A DNA stretch of 64,000 nt. It comes from Rhynchopus euleeides. Lineage: Eukaryota > Euglenozoa > Diplonemea > Diplonemida > Diplonemidae. The position numbers and the translations under genes were made by a program. This document shows, in pieces, positions 1-9,956 of the stretch (its first letter is position 1; each line of letters starts with the position of its first letter). The notes under the pieces were generated by a model. The model had not been told where the DNA came from, searched no databases, and saw nothing but the letters and a program-made list of their open reading frames with translations. The stretch is from assembly GCA_963210315.1 (NCBI GenBank), contig OY723304.1, forward strand, positions 1,860,001 to 1,924,000, in the 5' to 3' direction.

Positions 1-2290
1 AGCCGACGCAAGCGCCAACCAGATCAACGGCATGCCTCTCACCCTCTACTCTCCTCTTCCTTCTTCGCCTTCTTCTCACTTACCCGATTCGCCTTTCTCG
101 ATATGCAGAGAGTAGTCTCACCGATGCGGCCAGGATGGGTTACACTCTATGTGTGTGAACCAACGGGGGTTGTACCAACGGCTTCTGAAAACGTTGTGTC
201 CCCCAAGAAGAGAAGGAAAGCCTCGGGGAAGGGGGTTGGGGGGAGGAGGTGCGGTAGGAATACTCGCTCCGACAGTGAGGTGCTAAACACGCGAGTTTGA
301 GGTTTCGGAGCACCTCTGTGGGGCCAGCTCACAGTTGCGGAGCCCCATGCGCACCGTTGGTAGCGCAGAGAGAAGGGGCATCTGCCGTTGTGATCCCCCT
401 ACCCCCCTCCCCCATTTTCTCCCAGGGGGGGGGTTGTCCCTGGTTTGAAAACGCCTCGTCCCGAACGCAAACACAAACAAAAAAAATGCCACCAAAAATA
501 AAATCGAACGGAGGAGGGCCAGAATACGACGGACACATTGACCTGTTAAGTTGGGCGCCTTCGCTCTGGTGATGTGCAAAAAAGTACGAGCCTCTTCAAT
601 CCCTGGGTGACACGGCTGACACAGATTTTGGTGCACCGCTGTGGGGCAGCCTCCCGGGGAGGTGGGGGGCTGCCCCACAGGGGAAAATGGGGAAATGGGA
701 GGGTGGGCAACACCTGGTGCGTATCTTCTTTTACACTTTCCATCGCGTCTTGCCACCCCCCTTCCTCAGACGAGAGTTGTGAATCACGAAAAGTGCGTCG
801 AGGCCTCACCCTCCCCCACCGTGGTTTCTGTGTTCTTGTTTTGACCAAAAGATGGTGGGCGCTGCTTGCTCCAAACAAAAAGGGGTGTGGGGTTGGGGGG
901 GGGAGGGAGGAGGGTTTTTTTATTGGCGACCAAATCCTCATCAAAACACAGGAAATAAAAGAAAAACCGAATTAAAATAAATACCGTTGGTTTTCCCGTT
1001 GCTTTTGTTTGTCTACCAACCCTCATCGCACACACACCCCCCACTGGTGCAGCTTACAGCCCTCCTGCACAGGGCTGGGGCGGGCACTGCCACGACAGCA
1101 GGGAGTTTAAAAACCATTCCGGGTTTGGTGATGGAGGCTGGCGGGGGTGGGGGGTGCTGGACCCAGCCCGTCAGTCAGGTGTTGCGTTTCCCGATCTTCC
1201 CCGAACCGCTCGCGCCTGCCAGCCACCAATTCTGGAGAGGAAAGGATCGGGAACGCAACGAGTGTAGGCCCATTCCCTCCTGCCGCACTACCCAGCTGGG
1301 GCGCTGAAGCTTCTTTCCCAGAGTTTTGATTTATCCCGTATTCCTTGGTCCCATGGCTTTCATATGGTTCAACTTTTTTGCGACAGCTGCTGTGTTGCGG
1401 ATCCCGAAGAACACTGCCTTGCGAGACCATCCCGCACCTGGAGGAGAGGAGGTGCGTTTTTACAGAAACAAACATCAGCATATTTCGTGTGTGTGGTGCC
1501 GAGTGTAAAAAAAATAATGCCTTTCCGCCCTGCACAGTTTCCTGCGGTCTTGGCTGAGGGTCAAAGAGAAAAGGCCTGTTGGAGAGGGGGGTGCCCCTTT
1601 TGAACAAAAAGCGAGCAAACGCCGTCAATTTTTTTGACGCAAGCCTTGAAGCAAACCTCTCCCACAGGCCCGGCCCCCCCCCCCCTCGGGGGGAAAAATG
1701 CCAGTCTTTCGTCAGCGGCCCGCAAAGAAAACACACCCCCTCGTGGCTGGGTGAAGTAAACGAAAGTAATGGCCGGATTCCGTTTGTCGGCATCGCTAAA
1801 AACATACAACAAATCAGGGCACAGCGCTGGCGGAGGGTCGGCCGAAACCGCGATCCGACCGCGACGACATGCAGAAAAATCGAAAGATCAAAGCAACACA
1901 CCGACGGTGGGGATGAAAGTGGGGGAGGTGTTGTCAGCAGAAACCCAACACACCGGCACACCCATTGGGCATCCTTCATACTCGGGGGGGGGGGGGGTGA
2001 CGGGAGGGCGGGAGGGGGGTGCGCACCACAACCTCGAGAGCGCGCCACGCAGTGAACGAAACAGGCTACGGGCTGTGCTGCTCTCTCACCCGTGCACCCT
2101 CCTCCCTCCAATCCCCCCCCCCCCCTGCCAAGAATGCATCGGCCACACACACGTTTTGCCCTCTCTTCTTCTCTCTTCTTCGCCTGGTCCAGGCCGTACC
2201 TGTCCCCTTGGAGGAAGCGTCAAACCCCGCATCAAATAAGGAAGAAGGAAGCAAGGTTACTAGGCTCTAGTTTTCCTCCCCACCACACCA
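1..2290. other. Noncoding GC-rich region with C/G homopolymer runs
   Basis: No convincing gene is visible. Open frames here are low-complexity (Pro/Gly/Arg/Ser-rich), overlap one another on both strands and match no family I know. The DNA carries long homopolymers: 12 C at 1674-1685, 14 G at 1984-1997 and 13 C at 2113-2125. A pyrimidine-rich stretch at 37-80 is followed by CAG at 106-108, which resembles a splice acceptor without a recognisable gene behind it. A 14-base sequence at 1-14 recurs exactly at 2446-2459. The stretch could be intergenic, or hold noncoding RNA or rapidly evolving exons that I cannot see. Confidence 0.5.
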
Positions 2291-2292
2291 CA

Positions 2293-2361
2293 CCCTCTTC
2301 TCTCCATCTGTCCTTCCCTTCTCTTCTCTTCTCTTCTCTTCTTTTCTCTCTCTTCTCTCAG
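2293..2361 (+). promoter_or_regulatory. Polypyrimidine tract with AG, candidate splice acceptor
   Basis: A nearly pure CT stretch including several CTCTT repeats ends in CTCTCAG. This is the textbook form of a 3' splice site. No open coding frame lies upstream to be joined to it, so it may be a trans-splicing acceptor for the coiled-coil gene beginning at 2976, or part of a 5' UTR intron. It lies about 615 bases from that start, and two closer candidates exist. Confidence 0.4.
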
Positions 2362-2619
2362 ACCCACTTCTACTCTTTCGCCTCTCTCTTAATCTCAAGC
2401 GCTTGAGAGCGTGCCGTGCTGGCGGTGCTGTTCCCCTGAAGCTCCAGCCGACGCAAGCGTCAGCTGGCGGTAGCAAACCGGCACGTGGGGGGAGGGGAGG
2501 GAGGGCTGTTCTCGTTGTAGTTCAGGCCTTGCATCGCGGCATCCTCCCTTGGCAGGCCTCTTAGGGCAACACCAGGGTCAAGGGAAGCGTGAGGGTGCGA
2601 AGCCTCAGGACTCATCATG

Positions 2620-2654
2620 GTCTCTTTGTCTCTCTCGACGTTGCTCTCTCTCAG
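2620..2654 (+). promoter_or_regulatory. Second polypyrimidine-AG tract
   Basis: A run of CT-rich bases ends in CTCTCTCAG at 2654, about 320 bases before the coiled-coil gene start. Same reasoning as for the first tract: an alternative acceptor site, by sequence form only. Confidence 0.35.
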
Positions 2655-2770
2655 ACACACTCTCGCTCTTCTGTCGATCCACCTCACCCCGCCCAACCAC
2701 AACCCCCCCCCCCAACTCTCTGCTCCGCTGCTGGGATACTAAATATAAATGACCGAGACCGTGGGAAGCC

Positions 2771-2819
2771 CGTCCCCCGCTCCGCCCCCACATCGCCTCC
2801 TCCCCACCCTTTTCTTCAG
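2771..2819 (+). promoter_or_regulatory. Pyrimidine-rich tract with TTCTTCAG, nearest acceptor candidate
   Basis: A 49-base stretch almost free of G ends in TTTTCTTCAG, 157 bases before the ATG at 2976. It is the closest of three acceptor-like tracts and therefore the best candidate for defining the 5' end of the mature coiled-coil mRNA. There is no experimental support. Confidence 0.35.
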
Positions 2820-2975
2820 CGCAGGCGCACGCCAGCACACGCCAGTCGCCACTCCAAGAAGTATTTAACATCGCCCCTTTTGCTGGTGTCCAGTTCACCA
2901 ACTGCCCCAGCACACACCTACACCCACCCACCCCGCAAAGGGCCGACGGCAGCCTGGGCTGGGCTGCCAGCAGCG

Positions 2976-5900
2976 ATGCTCGGTGTAGCGCTCGAGGAGG
3001 ATGGTGCTGGGGGGGACAACAGCAGCGAGAGCTCCTCTGGGTCAGCCTACGGCGCGGCGTATGTGGAGGAGGCGCAGCAGCAGGAGGAGGGTGCCAGCAA
3101 GCTGGATCGCTTCGGGCTGCCCATCAAAGCGATCGCGCAGGCGAAGAAGAACCTGGTGCGTGGGCAGCAGAACCAACTCGCCGCCAACCGGGCGGGGGGC
3201 GGTGCCGGCGCTTCGCCTTCCAAGCGCCTGGCATCACCGAACAGCAAGAGGCGGCCTTCCAGGTCAGGGCCACACGGTGGGGAGAACGGAAGCCCGCCCT
3301 CCTCTCCCCGGCGCCAAGACGTGGGGGCCCGCCGGTCGTCGCCTTCCAAGGGGGTGCGAGGTGGCGATGTGGAGCTGTCGATGTCCACCACGGGCATGCG
3401 GCTGAGCCTGCAGCAGCGCCCCTCCAGCCGTTCCTCAGCTGCCGAGTCGGCGCTTCGGCAGCAGCTGGAGGAGGCGATTGCACGGGGAGACACGGAGCAG
3501 CAGCGTGCCGAGAAGCTGGATCAGCAGCGTGCCGCGATGGTGAAGATGATGTTCCACAACAGCTCTATGGCGAAGAAGACCGAGGAGAAGGTGGGGCGAC
3601 TGGAGGAGCAACTCATGCGCAGCGAGCGTGCCTTGCAGGACGCGCAGGAGATGCATGAGGAGGAGCGGAAGAAGATGCAGGAGCACACCAACATCCTCGA
3701 GAAGAAGTACGCCATGTGTGGGGAGGGGCAGCTCGCCAGCTCGCAGGCGGACCCAACGGCGAGTGTTGTCAACACACTCCACCGGAAGAAGATGCAGGAT
3801 CTCCAAAAGAAACTGACGGAGGTGCAGATCGAGGCGAAGAAGTACAAAACAATGCTCCTGAGGGCCGAGTCCGCCTTCCAGGACCAGGGCGATTTCCTGG
3901 CCCAGACCCAGGCAGACAGCGACTCACGCAAGGCAGACGAAGAGGCTGCTGTGGAGAAGATCATCAGCAACCTGCGTGGGGACAACGCAGCACTGACAGA
4001 GCAGAAGGACTTTCTCACGCAGCAGGTCGGGCAGCTGAAGACCACCGCGAGGGGGATGAAGCAGGCTCACCTCTCGGAGCTGAAGGCCGTGGAGGACAAG
4101 ATGTCCCGCCACCAGCGCGACAACGAAGCACTCAAGAAAGAGGTCACCGCCCTGGAGGGGAAGCAGGCCCAGGTTACGCAGGACCTCTATGCGAAGTGTG
4201 GGGAAAACCGCGAGCTGCAGGAAAAGCTGGTAGCGATGGGCCACGCCGCGACCTCCCGGAAAGAGGCAACCGCCGGCGAAGCGAAACAGAAGCTGGCCCG
4301 TGCCGTCGGCGAGGCGGACGGGCTGCGCCAGGAACTGCTCCACAAGGAAGAGGCACTGCAGGGGACGCTTGCCGAGCTTGCCCAGAAGGAAGCCGAGCTG
4401 CAGGAAAGGGAGGAGGCGATTGCACAGCTCGCACAAGACAACGCCAACGCCGCCGGCCTGCAGGTGCTGGAGCTGCAGCAGAAGCTGGATGGCTTGGAGG
4501 CGGAGCTGCGCACCGCACGGCTTACCGCCACGCCTGTTGCACCGCCACCCCCGGCACCGGTGCCGGAGGCAGTGCCTGAGCCTGAGGCTGAGGCTGAGCC
4601 GGAGGTGGAGCCCGCCGTGGAGGAGACCCCCACCGAAGATATTGTCGCCACAATGCAGTGCGAGACTGCGGCTGTTGTGGAGGAGGTGATCCGTGGCACC
4701 TCCCTGCCAGAAGACCCGGTCGCGGCGCAGAAGGCGCGCGACTTCTGCAACTCCGTGGTGGAGTGGGTCATCCGCACCACGACGCAGCTCAACCCGCTGC
4801 TGGAGAACCCGCTGCACACGGGGCGCCCCGGCGACGAATCGGAGGTGCTGGACAGGCTGTCCGTCATCCTGCAGGCTGTGGTCGGGCTGTGCACCTCCCT
4901 CCGCTCGCAGGCAAAGTCCCCCACGTCGCGCCCCGTCGTGGTGCTGGCACCCACGTCGCCCGCTGCGGACAAGGCGAACAGCGGGGCCACCTTGCTCACC
5001 CGGATGATGCTCTGGCAGCTCAAGCTCCGCAAGCAGTGGGAGTCCCGCCGCGACGCGCTGCGGCAGGAACGGCAGCAGAACCTCGAGAAGGTGCTGCTGC
5101 AGAGCGGTGACGGCGCGCCGCCCAACAACCCGATGTCGCACGACTTCTCCCTGGGGAGCACGTCGGGTTCCACCAAGCGGGCGAAGTCGCCCACCGGGAG
5201 GACGCGCTCCAGACTGACGTGTGGCGTGGCCTCCCTACCCGTGCCGGGCAGCATGCCGCGGCCTCAGCACCCAGTCGTCACGGGGGTGCAGCGCCACCAC
5301 CACGACCCCCACGGGGGGGCGTGTGGCGGGGGTCGTGCCTCCCCCGAGTGGAGCAGGCAGCAGCAGTGCCCGCTGTGTGGGACACAGCGTGCGACAACGC
5401 CTCCGACGTTCACAGCGCTGTTCCACGACAGCAGCGCTGCGGGAGCCGTGGCCGTGTTGCAGGGCGAGTGTGGGGGGCACCACAAGCGCAGCGACCTGCC
5501 GAAGTCTGTGCGTGACACCTCTGAGTGGATGCTGCCGCCAGGGTTCCGCTCCATGCAGGCCGCGATCACCGCCGCGCAGTCTGTCCCGCCCCCAGCGATC
5601 GGGGGGATCGACGGGACGAACGTGCGTGAGGGGCGCAAGCAGGAGGCCCCGCTCCTGACGCGGCGTGGCGTCCCCGAGGGTGGCCTGGCTTCGCCGCAGC
5701 CCACTGCCGACCTGCGGCAGGTGCGCCGCACAGCAGCCCGCTGGCAGCGAGTGGAGAACCGGCCAGACTGCGAGCTGTACTGTGCGAAGGAGCCCCTGGC
5801 GCAGCCCGTGAAAGAGGTGACACGGCTGCTGCCGCGCCCAGTGCAGGTACACAAGGGGCCGTCCACGCAGGCCCGCGAGCAGGAGCGTGCACTGCGGAGC

Positions 5901-6182
5901 ATTGTGGAGGCGAAGAACAGCGACTCTCTGAAGTTCCATACCTCGTTCCGTGCGGACCTTCGACCTGACCTGCGTGAGAAAAAGGGTGTGGCGGCTGCCG
6001 CCGCTGACGAAGACGATGTAGAAGTGTCCGGGGTGGAGCCGCTTCCGCCGCTGCACTCGCGGTCGATTTCTATGAACGATGTGGATGTGCTTCTATCCTC
6101 GCTGCTTGCCTTGCGCTCCGACCACAGCAGAGGGAAACCCTCTGGGAAGGCTGCGCGGAAGGCACCTCACATTTCCGTGTGA
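2976..6182 (+). CDS. Large coiled-coil protein of unknown function (1068 aa)
   Basis: I do not recognise this protein. The frame is open from further upstream, but the upstream part is Pro/Ser/Thr-rich and looks like translated UTR, so I start at ATG 2976 (MLGVALEEDGAGGDNSSESS). Residues 1-150 are acidic, then basic and serine-rich, likely disordered. Residues ~157-515 are a long heptad-rich coiled coil (EEKVGRLEEQL, RGDNAALTEQKDFL) with a break near 250-268. Residues ~519-555 are a Pro/Glu hinge. A helical segment follows (~560-640), then another at ~673-709 (LKLRKQWESRRDALRQERQQ). CPLC at 798-801 and CGGHH near 832 could bind zinc. The C-terminal third is basic and low in hydrophobics. There is no signal peptide or membrane segment. 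The architecture suits a cytoskeletal, centriolar/flagellar or tethering scaffold, but that is inference from coiled-coil content only. Intronless; the ankyrin gene follows on the same strand. Confidence 0.8.
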   Translation: MLGVALEEDGAGGDNSSESSSGSAYGAAYVEEAQQQEEGASKLDRFGLPIKAIAQAKKNLVRGQQNQLAANRAGGGAGASPSKRLASPNSKRRPSRSGPHGGENGSPPSSPRRQDVGARRSSPSKGVRGGDVELSMSTTGMRLSLQQRPSSRSSAAESALRQQLEEAIARGDTEQQRAEKLDQQRAAMVKMMFHNSSMAKKTEEKVGRLEEQLMRSERALQDAQEMHEEERKKMQEHTNILEKKYAMCGEGQLASSQADPTASVVNTLHRKKMQDLQKKLTEVQIEAKKYKTMLLRAESAFQDQGDFLAQTQADSDSRKADEEAAVEKIISNLRGDNAALTEQKDFLTQQVGQLKTTARGMKQAHLSELKAVEDKMSRHQRDNEALKKEVTALEGKQAQVTQDLYAKCGENRELQEKLVAMGHAATSRKEATAGEAKQKLARAVGEADGLRQELLHKEEALQGTLAELAQKEAELQEREEAIAQLAQDNANAAGLQVLELQQKLDGLEAELRTARLTATPVAPPPPAPVPEAVPEPEAEAEPEVEPAVEETPTEDIVATMQCETAAVVEEVIRGTSLPEDPVAAQKARDFCNSVVEWVIRTTTQLNPLLENPLHTGRPGDESEVLDRLSVILQAVVGLCTSLRSQAKSPTSRPVVVLAPTSPAADKANSGATLLTRMMLWQLKLRKQWESRRDALRQERQQNLEKVLLQSGDGAPPNNPMSHDFSLGSTSGSTKRAKSPTGRTRSRLTCGVASLPVPGSMPRPQHPVVTGVQRHHHDPHGGACGGGRASPEWSRQQQCPLCGTQRATTPPTFTALFHDSSAAGAVAVLQGECGGHHKRSDLPKSVRDTSEWMLPPGFRSMQAAITAAQSVPPPAIGGIDGTNVREGRKQEAPLLTRRGVPEGGLASPQPTADLRQVRRTAARWQRVENRPDCELYCAKEPLAQPVKEVTRLLPRPVQVHKGPSTQAREQERALRSIVEAKNSDSLKFHTSFRADLRPDLREKKGVAAAAADEDDVEVSGVEPLPPLHSRSISMNDVDVLLSSLLALRSDHSRGKPSGKAARKAPHISV

Positions 6183-6316
6183 GAGCAAGTCCAGTTGCAC
6201 GCCCCAGGGAGACGGGGTGAGGGTTGTATCATTATCATTGTCGAGGTGGTCGACGATGTTGGCAGCGCATGTGTTCACCGCACAAACCAGCACATTTGCT
6301 CCGCGCATGATCAATG

Positions 6317-6353
6317 CGGTTCCTGCCGGCCCACTCCTCCCATCACACCACAG
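6317..6353 (+). promoter_or_regulatory. Pyrimidine-rich tract with CACAG before the ankyrin gene
   Basis: In the 187-base gap after the coiled-coil gene, a C/T-rich stretch (CCACTCCTCCCATCACACCA) ends in CAG at 6353, 16 bases before ATG 6370. It is an acceptor-like site that would favour the 6370 start. Support is sequence form only. Confidence 0.3.
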
Positions 6354-6369
6354 GTCCCCGGTACACGTC

Positions 6370-6759
6370 ATGTCGTACGACGGGCAGCTACAGCGAATGT
6401 CGACTTGCAACGACTGCATTGTTGAGGATGAAGTGACTGGCGAGAAACGCTGCAAAAAGGACATTTACCTCGCGGCCATCGAGGGAGACGTGGAGTGCAT
6501 CCAGTCGAATGTGGACATGGGTGCGGACGTCAACGCACTGGGGAAGCCATCAAAGATTTGGGGGTATCGGTTCGAGAAGAGCAGCAGTTTTCGGGCTGCA
6601 CCACTGCACTTCGCTGCCTCATACAACAGAATTCTCGCCGTCGAGCTGCTGCTGAAACACGGTGCAGATGCCAGTGTGAAGTCGTGCTCGGGCTTGACAG
6701 CCAGAGACTACGCACAGCTGCGGGGGTACGACGACATCGGGGCGCTGCTGGATGCCTGA
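6370..6759 (+). CDS. Small ankyrin-repeat protein (about 129 aa)
   Basis: The protein carries ankyrin-repeat signatures. DIYLAAIEGDVECIQSNVD then GADVNALG form one repeat. APLHFAASYNRILAVELLLKHGADASVKS is a near-consensus repeat, and GLTARDYAQLRGYDDIGALLDA is a capping third. A spacer of about 15 residues (KPSKIWGYRFEKSSS) interrupts the first repeat. A short Cys-containing head (CNDCIVEDEVTGEKRC) precedes the repeats. Ankyrin repeats bind other proteins; the partner cannot be inferred. The frame is open upstream, with in-frame ATGs at 6256 (167 aa) and 6307. I prefer 6370 because the upstream residues are compositionally odd and an acceptor-like AG lies at 6353. The gene lies between the coiled-coil and receptor genes on the same strand, with no visible functional link. 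Confidence 0.7.
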   Translation: MSYDGQLQRMSTCNDCIVEDEVTGEKRCKKDIYLAAIEGDVECIQSNVDMGADVNALGKPSKIWGYRFEKSSSFRAAPLHFAASYNRILAVELLLKHGADASVKSCSGLTARDYAQLRGYDDIGALLDA

Positions 6760-6869
6760 TGGAGAAGCATAACCTGACTGGAGCAAAGCGCTGTCTCTCT
6801 TCCGAGAGCAGCCTCCCCAGGGGTACCTGCTCACACCGTGGATAGGCCTGGCGCAGCTCAACTCCCCGT

Positions 6870-6907
6870 CATGTTGTCATGTTGTTGTTTCTCACGCGTT
6901 GTTGCAG
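6870..6907 (+). promoter_or_regulatory. T-rich tract with GCAG before the receptor gene
   Basis: A T-rich stretch (TGTTGTTGTTTCTCACGCG) ends in TTGCAG at 6907, 72 bases before ATG 6979. It resembles a splice acceptor and is the third case of the pattern ahead of a gene in this cluster. Confidence 0.3.
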
Positions 6908-6978
6908 CCCAACCTCGCATACCGACACAACACAGGACCTCTTTACACAGATCAAGTCTGGTTGATCGGATCGGCACC

Positions 6979-9690
6979 ATGCATCTCCGCGTGCTCAGCG
7001 CCGCGGTGTGTGTTCTGGTGTGCTGTGCAGCCCCGCTGCGTATTGGTGTTCTGTGGAGCGAGGGTGCACATCCTTCGCACACACACATCGCACGCATTGC
7101 GGTTAACGACTTCGTCAAGCAGTACGGCCTCACCGAGACACCAATCCTCATTCACTTTCAGCACCACACGCCCGGGGCCAACTCGCTAACCACCGCCTTT
7201 GAGGGCATGTGCCACGTGCTCGCGGAAGGGGTGCACATCGTGGTGGGTCCCCTCACGTCGCAGGAGGCGATCATCACTTCCCCAGTGCTGTCGTGGCACC
7301 ACCTCCCGCACATTAGCCCCTCTGCAGAGGCAACGGAGCTGGAGAACGCGGAGATGTACCCCTACTTCCGGCGCACGGCGCCTTCCGTCGTATCGCAGGC
7401 CATGGCGATGGTGGGCCTAGTTGACAAGCTGGGGTACAGCAAGATTGGGGTGCTGTATGAGGGGGCCAGTGCGTACACTTCCTCCCTGATGCACTCGATT
7501 ACCGACACGTTTGTTGCTTCCGGGGGGCATATCATGCACGTTGAGTCCATGCCGCATCACACTGTCACAGACGCAGAGCTGGTTCTATTGATCGACCGAC
7601 TGCGTTCGCACTATGTGCAGATCGTGCTGCTGGTGGCCACGCCGGATCTTCTGCGGCGCATGCTGCTGCAGGCACAGCTGCCCACAAGCCAGGGTGTGCC
7701 CGTCTTCGGGAGGGGGCATTTGTGGATCACTTCAGAGGACGCGGAGGATATGTTTGCCTCGGGTCACTTCGACACCCCTGAGGAGCGCGCGAAGCTGACC
7801 GGACTGTTCTATGTGCAGCTCAATCACGAGGCCAACAGCGTCGCAGCGAAGAATCTGGGGGCTGGGCTCGGCGTTGCAGCCAAAGACCCCACGATGCATG
7901 AGCGCGCTGTGTACGATGCAGTCACAGCAGGGCTGTTGGGTCTCCACCGGTTCGCTTCAAGACAGGGAATCCCCATCGGGTCCTTGGTGAAGTACCAGCC
8001 CACCCAGTGCCACCACCCAGGGACTGCGCCGTACGCGTACGGGAAAGACCTTCTCGACACACTCGACATGCTGAATCAGCCGGGTGCACTCAACACCATC
8101 AACTTCACCAAGAAACCGCAGGACGTTGTCTTCGACACGAGGAACGTAAACAAGCTGGGGACTTCCGTGCATGTGTCGGTGGGTGTGGACACCCCGGTTT
8201 ACCCTGGAGGGCTCGAGAAGCCCAGGGATGCCGATCTCTTCCGTGGCAGGCAACTGGATGTCCTGATGATCGTCGACGCACCCTACGTGCTGACCTCTTC
8301 CGAGAACCATAGTGTCGTGACCGGCCTCTTCATGGATATCTTACACGGCAACACCATCTACGCGGGGCTGGATACCACTCTTGAGTTCTCCATTAAGTAC
8401 GACACACTGCACGGCCACTGGACGCATGCCTTGGAACTCCTCCAAGACCCAGCTTCAAAATATGACATCCTTGTGGCTGACACTGTAATTACATCGCACC
8501 GTGAGAAGACAGTGGACTTCACGCAGCCGATATTCGACACCCACAGCGTCCTCTTGGTGCGTGTCCCTGTGCAGAAGCCGGTGTCCATGTGGCGCTTCCT
8601 GTACCCCTTCACAGGGGGGCTGTGGGGCCTGCTGGTCTGCATAATCTGCTGCCTTGGCGGCATGTTCTTCTTGATGGAGAGGGGCTACAACGAGTATGTC
8701 CCACAATCCGAAGACGCTGGCACGGCTTTCTCCGCTGAGACGCTGAAGAGCGTAGAGAACAGCATGTGGTTCTCCTTCACAGGGCTGCTGATGAACAACG
8801 ACGGAGCCCCTGTCACCACCGGGGGACGCATCCTGTCTGCCGGGCTCTTTTTCACGTCGCTGTGTCTCATCACCACGTACACCGCGCAGCTGACCGTGTT
8901 CCTCCTGAAGCAGGGCGATGTCTACGAGGTGAGCGGTGTCAAAGATTTCTACCCAGGGTCGGGGTCGAAGTTCATGAGGCAACTCGCCGTCGCCAACGAG
9001 ACAATGGAGGCTTCGTGGACATGTGAGCAGTGCCAGTGCTGTACCAAGACGGAGATACACAGCGACAGCGGCAAGGAGGACGAGCCTCTGTTTGTGAATG
9101 ACCACGAGGAGGGCCTGCACCGCCTTCTCCAAAACTGCGACACCAGCAACGTAAACTGTGTGCTCGGTATGGTTGTGGAAGCGCAAGTTGCAAAATATCT
9201 CACGGGCAAGTACTGCGGACTGACGATTCACCCGAATGGCGGTGGGACCACAGAGGTACTGCATCTCTATGGCATCGGGTTTGCACTCAAAAAGGCATCC
9301 CCCTTCACCAATGCTATCTCAGAGGAGATCCTGCGTATCAAAGAGAACCGTGTCCTCGACTTCATGAAACAACAGTGGGTCCACGGACACTGCCCTGAAG
9401 TCGGCGAGATGTCAGCCGACGCTGTGAGCACAGGGATCGAGGACTTCTCGGGTGTGTTCGTGGTACTCGTCGGCTTTGTGGTCGTGGCGGTTCTGGTTCG
9501 CAGCGCGCATGCAGTCTTCGACCGTCGCAGTAGGCGCACCCAACCGGACGTCGAAACGATCGAAGTGGCTGGTCCGAAAGATGGCGTGGACAACAAGCAG
9601 GGGAAAGGAGGTCAGACTGAAGCGATGCTGCGGGAAGTGGAGGAGTCCTTGAAGAAGATCAGGTCGCAGCTGAGGGATAATGGAGAATGA
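6979..9690 (+). CDS. Ionotropic glutamate receptor-like ligand-gated channel (903 aa)
   Basis: Full iGluR architecture. Residues 1-~18 are a signal peptide (MHLRVLSAAVCVLVCCAAPL). Residues ~20-400 match the periplasmic-binding-like ANF receptor domain (GVLWSEG, VVGPLTSQEA, LPHISPSAEATEL). Residues ~430-535 are ligand-binding half S1, with ADTVITSHREKTVDFTQP near 500-515; Arg508 sits where the family places its ligand-contacting arginine. M1 is at ~546-566. The pore region is at ~594-605 (NSMWFSFTGLLMNNDGAPV). M3 carries TTYTAQLTVF (632-641), the counterpart of the SYTANLAAF gating motif. S2 includes YGIGFALKKASPFTNAISEE, and M4 is at ~825-847. A short charged cytoplasmic tail follows. It is therefore probably a plasma- or endomembrane cation channel gated by a small ligand; the ligand is unknown. 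ATG 6979 is chosen over in-frame ATG 6871 because it gives an immediate signal peptide and has ACC before it. Intronless. Confidence 0.92.
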   Translation: MHLRVLSAAVCVLVCCAAPLRIGVLWSEGAHPSHTHIARIAVNDFVKQYGLTETPILIHFQHHTPGANSLTTAFEGMCHVLAEGVHIVVGPLTSQEAIITSPVLSWHHLPHISPSAEATELENAEMYPYFRRTAPSVVSQAMAMVGLVDKLGYSKIGVLYEGASAYTSSLMHSITDTFVASGGHIMHVESMPHHTVTDAELVLLIDRLRSHYVQIVLLVATPDLLRRMLLQAQLPTSQGVPVFGRGHLWITSEDAEDMFASGHFDTPEERAKLTGLFYVQLNHEANSVAAKNLGAGLGVAAKDPTMHERAVYDAVTAGLLGLHRFASRQGIPIGSLVKYQPTQCHHPGTAPYAYGKDLLDTLDMLNQPGALNTINFTKKPQDVVFDTRNVNKLGTSVHVSVGVDTPVYPGGLEKPRDADLFRGRQLDVLMIVDAPYVLTSSENHSVVTGLFMDILHGNTIYAGLDTTLEFSIKYDTLHGHWTHALELLQDPASKYDILVADTVITSHREKTVDFTQPIFDTHSVLLVRVPVQKPVSMWRFLYPFTGGLWGLLVCIICCLGGMFFLMERGYNEYVPQSEDAGTAFSAETLKSVENSMWFSFTGLLMNNDGAPVTTGGRILSAGLFFTSLCLITTYTAQLTVFLLKQGDVYEVSGVKDFYPGSGSKFMRQLAVANETMEASWTCEQCQCCTKTEIHSDSGKEDEPLFVNDHEEGLHRLLQNCDTSNVNCVLGMVVEAQVAKYLTGKYCGLTIHPNGGGTTEVLHLYGIGFALKKASPFTNAISEEILRIKENRVLDFMKQQWVHGHCPEVGEMSADAVSTGIEDFSGVFVVLVGFVVVAVLVRSAHAVFDRRSRRTQPDVETIEVAGPKDGVDNKQGKGGQTEAMLREVEESLKKIRSQLRDNGE

Positions 9691-9956
9691 AGGGTGACAC
9701 ACAACAGATGCGGGATCCGGCAGCTCAGAATAGGGCAGCCGCTGGGACAACACACGCGTGCTTCTGCTCGCAACAACACACGAGTAAATACTGGAGAAAT
9801 TCACACTTCCGTGTGGCAGAACAGGTGTTCAGTACGGTTGAGAGCTGTGACGGCGCAGAGTATGGCCGAATCCAATATGGTGTTCTGAATTGTACTCATC
9901 AAGCCACCACCCCCATTGTGTACAAAGGGAGGGACAGGCTCAAACCAAAGCAAATT

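Noticed and set aside
1107-2150. 347-codon minus-strand open frame
   Set aside because: Low-complexity Pro/Gly/Ser composition built on C and G runs, no domain, and overlapping open frames on the other strand.
3924-5254. Long minus-strand open frames of 355-405 codons
   Set aside because: Antisense shadows of the coiled-coil gene; Leu/Ser-rich composition follows from GC-rich third positions of the plus frame.
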